From the NCBI GenBank assembly GCA_001599595.1, contig BCHH01000011.1, positions 1,013,894 through 1,077,893 on the forward strand: a stretch of 64,000 nt of DNA, in the 5' to 3' direction. Below the pieces are notes generated by a model. It made no database searches. It saw nothing but the letters and a program-made list of their open reading frames with translations, and was not told where the DNA came from. The position numbers were made by a program, and so were the translations under genes. Shown here one piece after another: positions 58,408 through 64,000 of the stretch (its first letter is position 1; each line of letters begins with the position of its first letter). This stretch comes from Beverwykella pulmonaria. Its lineage: Eukaryota; Ascomycota; Dothideomycetes; Pleosporales; Melanommataceae.

Positions 58408-61400
58408 ATGTCGCCCGACGTCTCTCTCTCCTATATCAGGGCTGCCGTAGAGCACGTGGTTGCCAATCTCCCAAAGGAGTATCAAAGCTCTCCAGATCTG
58501 CCCGAGGAACGTGAGAAGTTTAAGGAAACCATGGAGCAAATTGAACAGGGGGTGTCAGAGCTTGAGAAATTGTTTGGAGGGCACGATCCTGCTATGAGCA
58601 ATGCAGAGGGGATCAATACCACACTCAACCAGTTCAAAGACCTTCTCGAGCAATACCGGAAACAATTTGGAGAATCTATACGTGCACAACAGAGAGTCAA
58701 TGCACAAGACTCTTCTGCTGAAAACCTATCAAAGCTAAGATCGTTGCGGCGAAATATGAAATATAGTATGGTAAGAGTGACATTCACATCTCGACTCCGT
58801 ATTCAGTAAGTTTGAGCTCGATCGCCCTGTTTACTATAACTAATTTGTTAGGGTACCTCCTCCGCTTTTGCAACCTGGTAAATCCCTTGGGCCGTCTACG
58901 TCAACTCTGCGTACAGATATCACGGTCGATTTCAATCCGTCAGGTACTTAAATGCCTTTCGATAGCTTTCAGCATTCACTGACCAATTCTAAAGATAAAA
59001 GAGATGGCTATCAGAGTATTCAATCCGCAGAAGATTGGCTTAAACAGCAGGCCAAAAAGACGGCTCTTCATTCGAAAGATGTTTCCGACATATTCAGTTC
59101 TAGTTTGGCCGACCTTTGGACGTTCAAAGACCCTGTAGGACTAAGATTGTAAGATTAAATCCCCTATCGCTCCTAGGTTTTCCTCATAGAACTTTATAGG
59201 TCATCAAAAGGAAATAAATCCCTCAAACTATCCAAGATGAAAGTCTTAACCCGCGATGACGAAACGCGAACGATTCTCTGGCTAAATGATTCTGAATCAG
59301 TCATGTTAGAGCATCAGAGTAAGTTCACCCTTGAGTAAATCTGTATATTCTGACCTTTTCCGTAGTTGAAAGAGGAACTATACCATGGACTGACACCAAC
59401 GACTCGGACTTCGAAGTTTCCTTCCCATCCAAGAGCGTTCATGTTTTCATTAGGACCGATGTCTATGGTATTCACCGCTCCCGTGTTTTTAATCCTATAT
59501 ATGAGTTCAAAAACGCGGATGAAAGAGACCAGTTTCAAAGTTACGTTCGGGAGAGAAAGCTTATCGGAACGTATGAGGCTGCGAAAATTACGGTAACAAG
59601 GGGCCGGCGAGTGGATATTTTGAGCTCAGGTCAGTACATTAAGATATGGCAAGTGAACAACGACACCAAACATCAATCGTTTACGTTCTGGGTAAGCGAA
59701 AAGAAGGGGGTAGACCACAAAGAATTTGACCTTGCAAACTTCATCTTGGATTCCAAGCAGCCCCGGGATAAGGAATATGTGCGACTCAGGATCAAAAACG
59801 CTGCGCCAATGGGGGATATCGACTTTGATACCATGCTTATAAAGTTCCAATTTGAAGACGGTAGGTCACAGTGCCCATTTGAGCATTCCCAACTAATCCC
59901 CGTTTCATAGACCGCGCACCCTTTTTGGAAACGCTGGCATTAGATACATTATCTACCCAAGAAAGTCGGACCATCTCAAATACAACGACAATACCTTTGC
60001 AGAGCCCAATTTTGCCTCCCTTGGACTTTTCCTTCGACTGGGGCCTAGAAGCTAGATTTCCAAAGAAGCTGGATGCGAGCAACTGGAGAGAGTTGCTCCC
60101 TCATCTTCCGGATCACATTCGCGATGATATTGAGTTTAATGAGCCGTTAGAGGGAACCGACGCACCACCGACGTGGACCGTATATTCTTCATCTTCTGAT
60201 GTTAAATTCCGAACTCCGGTCCCACTCCATATCAAAGGTACTCCAGTTATAATCCCCGCGCCAGCACCGTACACTCTCGTCGCTGGCAACAGTCCCCCTC
60301 CGGATCCCTATGATACACCTATCGACCCGTCATTAGGCCTAGACTCGAGCATTATAAAGACCATCTTCAAAGTATACGACTTTGCCATTGGGTTCTACCT
60401 CCTCTTGAATGGCAATCTTCAAATCATTGTTCCTTCGGGATTTGATTCCACAGGTAAGTTCTCCTGCTACGAATCCACTTATTTAGTTCAGAGTCCCGTC
60501 AGACAGCGGCCAACGTTATCTTCATTAGTGCCATACTCTCGAAATCCAAACTATTTTGGAGGTTTAAAAGTTAACTACATCCCTATGAACTTGAGCCAGA
60601 CTTCAAACAGATCCCGCTTCTCCAGCTTGCTGCGACTTAGTGGCCGGGGTTCGCAGGCTTCCACGCTAACGACAACAACTGGGTTTTCGAATACAACATC
60701 GGCTACGAGTACCGGCCCGCCAAGCATTCAAATGACAGCACTGAAGACTAATGATTACGTCGAAGCGAAAATGCTCCATTCAACTTTCGGTTCGACGAAA
60801 GATGTAAATCCTTCTCATCCATACCTTGGAAAGGTTGCGTTGCGGACGACTCTTGGAAATACCGAGTATTTGACAGTATCAACGCATGTTCTTAATAACG
60901 CTTTCTCGATGAAGTCCAAATTTCCTTGGATTTCTCAGACTTCAGGGGCTTCTGTGCAGGACTTGAAAACCAAACTGGGCGTTTTTGCTGGAAAGCAGCG
61001 GGTGAGTGAACTGCCACGAAAATGGAACAATGGCAAAGCTTAGCAGCATAGATTGGCGACATTCACGAAGTGTATGACCACAACCCTGCAGAATACCCCA
61101 AAGGTTACAAACACGACATCAGCCTCATCAAACCTTGGGACACCGTTGACGTCGATAACATTAAATCTCCGAATATGCGCTGGATAACGAAAGATGAGTG
61201 GAAGAGTTTACAGAAAGGCCATGTTGTAATAGAAATTCTGGGCTACGACACTCAACAGGCAAAGTCGATCAAAAACGCCGACGAGCGTTCGTGCTCGGTT
61301 TGTATCCTTGTCTTGAGTCGATGGCAGTCAACTAACACCGAAAAATAGATAGTCGGTGCAGGCTACTTCAAATACGAGAAATCGGAGTTCATCTCCCGCT

Positions 61401-61660
61401 GCCTCCTATTTCGCCTCCGGGAGGACTGGCAGGAACCGTACGGATACAGCGGCGCTGCTCTGGTTGCTAAATTCAAGCATCCAGATGGGTCCGAAACGGC
61501 AGCCATAGCTGGCTTTCAGTCGTTTGTGCAGCGAGCACATGCGCTGCAAAATTATGACCACGATCAGAAGACTTTGGAAAAAAGAATGAGAATGGGGCAG
61601 GTGTGCTTCTATGGTGCTTTTGAGATTCCAGACGAACTAAGAAAACACACAATACTATAA
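58408..61660 (+). CDS. Large hypothetical protein with cryptic trypsin-like serine protease domain
   Basis: Eight exons (58408-58805, 58852-58943, 58995-59148, 59200-59318, 59366-59860, 59911-61001, 61052-61297, 61349-61660) close exactly at 968 aa. The N-terminal quarter is helical and probably coiled-coil (EEREKFKETMEQIEQGVSELEKLF). The middle is beta-rich with no name I know. The C-terminal third carries, in the order of chymotrypsin-fold proteases, EYLTVSTHVLNN (catalytic His position), YKHDISLIKP (Asp position) and EPYGYSGAALV (Ser in G-x-S-G). I infer a divergent S1-like peptidase. The motif spacing is plausible, but the flanking sequence is far from known proteases. Confidence 0.72.
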
Positions 61661-62643
61661 CACTATCAGATAGGGGCGTTGATTTGAGACTAAAGATACC
61701 CTGGCTACACATATTGTAAGCTATAATAGCTTCTGCGTACTGTTATAAATATAGAATTTACTAAAAATAGAATCGCTATACTAAACAACCAATGTATTCT
61801 AAGAGAATGTAAAAGATTTGCTATTCGGTGCATATATATATGTCCCGAATAAACACGTAAATAATGCAATCTAGCTTAGAAGATGGCTGGTAAGGGAGCT
61901 CAGTTCCATGCTTTTGAACCTATTAAGCTACTACCAACAATGCCATTATTATTATCACAAAATGGTGCAAAGTTCAAGGCCTGCTTGAACTAAAATCTAT
62001 AATTTCGATAACACGCTAATTGTATTGTTGTTATCGGTAAATAAACGGCTACATTTCGCAGATACCCTGAGGCCGACTTCATAGATTTCGGAGCTATCTG
62101 CAACACCACTCCCCAATGTCGGTTACTCGAGTTATCTAGTTGAACTATTCAATGGCCTTCTATAAAATCTATAATTCTGCTGAATAGCAATTTCTGTCGT
62201 AAGCAAAGTTAATAATAGAGATCACATAATGTAAAGAGACGGTCCCGTAGAGTGCACATCATATGATGAGAGCTAAGTAGATAGTATAAACGAGGTGCTA
62301 ACTACAGAATATTTTTATGTAAACATATAAGAGATAACGCATATTTGAGAAAAAAGGCAGCCAACTAGGAATATAGAACAGTGTAGGAACCCTGCCGCTG
62401 GCAGATTATATAAGTTAAGCTGTTACACATAATAACGGACAATGTTTTTACTGAATTTGTTATTCCATTCATAGTAGAAAATCCTGGTTAGGAAGGATCC
62501 AAAAGTTCACTCCGCCTCCTCGTCCAGCTCTGGCGATTTCTGCAATCTTCGGCTAGTCTAAACTGCTTTGACAGGGTTGGGAACAAAATTTATATTGACT
62601 CAGTTTTCGTAAATATATTGATAGAAATCGAATGCAACCAACT
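61661..62643. other. AT-rich convergent spacer
   Basis: About 1 kb of AT-rich DNA between 3' ends. The word AAATCTATAATT occurs twice (near 61993 and 62166). Probably an eroded repeat; no gene. Confidence 0.4.
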
Positions 62644-63951
62644 TCAGCTCCCCTTTCCCGATCCCAAGTTTTTAGCTGGTGGAAATGCTGCCACAGCCTG
62701 AACTAGGCTGACCAGAAGCTGCAATATCGTCAAGGGGATCACGATTGCGGCGAAGCTGGTCTTGAATGTTAGCAGGGATAACTCAATCATAAGAGGCTGA
62801 GGCCACTCCACTCACAGGAATGTCCAGAACTTTACTGTGTCTCGTCTGTCCTTGAAGAGTACCCAGAAGTTCCATGGTCGGCTCTCCCTTTGGAAATGGT
62901 GCATTTTTAAAATCACAGGCCACAAATACTCGAATGTCCTTGGGTCCCAATGCCCAGCAGGCTTCATAATCAGGTGCTTCATTGCAGGGTCGGCTGGTGT
63001 ACTTGTGTCCTGCAAAAGAGAGTTGAGCAATTTCAATGTCAACCGCTTCGAGCTGCAAGGTGCGCAGGTGCACCATCTCTGGCGACAGAGGATGGCATTG
63101 ATAAAGCCTTTAGAGTGCGATTTAGGTTCATCGCCGTAAGCGTTGAAAAGGATTGCGTAGGTCATAGCAACTTCATTTGCAAGTTGATCGTCCATTTGGT
63201 ATGGACGCGAAGAAAGCAAAATTGAGGGACGGGAAAAGATGCGGAGAACCTTTTCACCCGAATTTTCCGCAATCGTCAAATGCTCACAAATGTTCTCGGT
63301 CCAATCGATGGTTGCGTTGGTGAAGAAGGTAAGGGTATGGGCGTTCAATCCTTCCTTTGCGAACCCGGGCGCTTCCAGCGAACTGAGCAATTCGTCGATT
63401 TGCTCAGATGTCATAGGTATTGTCTGCATTGCTTCCAAAGCAATCCGTGCTTCTCTCCGTGATGGAACCAGACGATTATTGTTGATTAAGTCTGGAAGAC
63501 TAGCGTGGATTGCCATCGCAGGGCCTGGTTTATATCCAAGGAGAATGGGCACAAAAGATTGGTTGCTGTCTTCGAAAAAGGATGGCATTCCGAGCCAGAG
63601 TCCGACTGCGCGCATTACAGAAAAGCCAATGTCCTTGTTGCGTTCGTCATCATTGTCACTTTGCGACGAGAATTTTTCGTACAGAGGACCCGGACTAGAC
63701 TTTATTTCGTTTATGCAGTCTTGAATACTAAGTGGCTTGCTCCTCTTGAAGAACTGTAGCACGAAGAGAATCAATTGCAGGCGCTCCTCCACTGTTCTAT
63801 CGACTCGTGCACCTAGCCGTGCCTCAAAGTATTCTCTGAGCGTTTTGCGGAACAGTTTGTCCTTGGTATCCTCCTGAGTAGCGAGTTCATTCTCGACCCG
63901 GAGGGGATATGAGGCCAGCGCGTGTAGTTCTATGGGGGATGATGCGGCCAT
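62644..63951 (-). CDS. Hypothetical C-tail-anchored protein
   Basis: Exons 63951-62816 and 62755-62644 close in frame at 415 aa. The protein is mostly soluble and helical (LREYFEARLGARVDRTVEERLQLILFVLQFF), with a Cys-rich patch WCTCAPCSSKRL. It ends with WNFWVLFKDRRDTVKFWTFL followed, after a 60-bp intron, by a hydrophobic helix (AAIVIPLTILQLLVSLVQAVAA). That end pattern recurs in uncharacterised fungal proteins I have seen, but I can name no function. The intron adds the membrane anchor; retention of it would give a soluble form stopping after FWTFL. Confidence 0.75.
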
Positions 63952-64000
63952 TATACTTAGAATACGACGAATATATAATGACTATATTATCGAAGATAAT

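Noticed and set aside
62783..63076. 97-codon minus-strand frame within the last gene
   Set aside because: Overlaps a frame that carries the conserved C-terminal sequence and splices exactly; treated as a shadow.
1..64000. CRISPR arrays, tRNA or rRNA genes
   Set aside because: No short regularly spaced identical repeats of that kind and no recognisable tRNA T-loop or rRNA core was found by eye.

Overview
The window looks like an accessory, secondary-metabolism-rich stretch of a filamentous ascomycete (Pezizomycotina, possibly a Eurotiomycete). The evidence is short introns (about 45 to 100 bp, mostly GT..AG, some with CTAAC-like branch sites), a multimodular NRPS, a Zn2Cys6 regulator, HET and FunK1-type proteins, a DUF4246 protein and RIP-like transition-biased transposon relics. 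All gene models were spliced by hand. Several close exactly in frame (ABC transporter 13 exons/1463 aa; P450 3 exons/511 aa; MFS 5 exons/489 aa; protease-like protein 8 exons/968 aa), which supports them.

Region 1 (1-21.9 kb) is a probable biosynthetic gene cluster. It holds an NRPS running off the left edge (visible order: N-terminal remnant-A-T-C-A-T-C, minus strand), a divergently transcribed stand-alone glutamine-synthetase-fold ligase, an ABC-C exporter, a sulfotransferase-like P-loop protein, a membrane-anchored YqcI/YcgG-family protein and a cytochrome P450. Known YqcI/YcgG members include heme N-hydroxylases of arginine/guanidine groups, so this set is an unusual tailoring kit for a peptide. 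A 1.3-kb Tc1/mariner relic with clear inverted repeats and a TA duplication lies between the ABC and sulfotransferase-like genes.

Region 2 (21.9-26.1 kb) is gene-poor and repeat-like. It includes an 87-bp higher-order minisatellite made of alternating 45- and 42-bp units.

Region 3 (26.1-34.8 kb) looks like a decayed second cluster: an intact Zn2Cys6 regulator, a KR-ACP remnant of a 6-methylsalicylic-acid-synthase-like PKS broken by two poly-A frameshifts and a TGA, a 729-bp inverted-repeat element next to the PKS break, an intact MFS transporter and an intact salicylate-hydroxylase-like FAD monooxygenase.

Region 4 (34.8-46 kb) is an accessory zone with LTR fragments, a broken FunK1 kinase, a HET-domain protein, a DUF4246 gene with one in-frame TGA and a hypothetical gene.

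Region 5 (46-64 kb) is more ordinary: a beta-carbonic anhydrase, a solo LTR with a TTGTT duplication, a CorA-like membrane protein, a Fig1-like membrane protein, a PHO84-type phosphate transporter, a large protein with a hidden trypsin-like His/Asp/Ser domain, and a C-tail-anchored hypothetical protein. I saw no rRNA, tRNA or CRISPR array.
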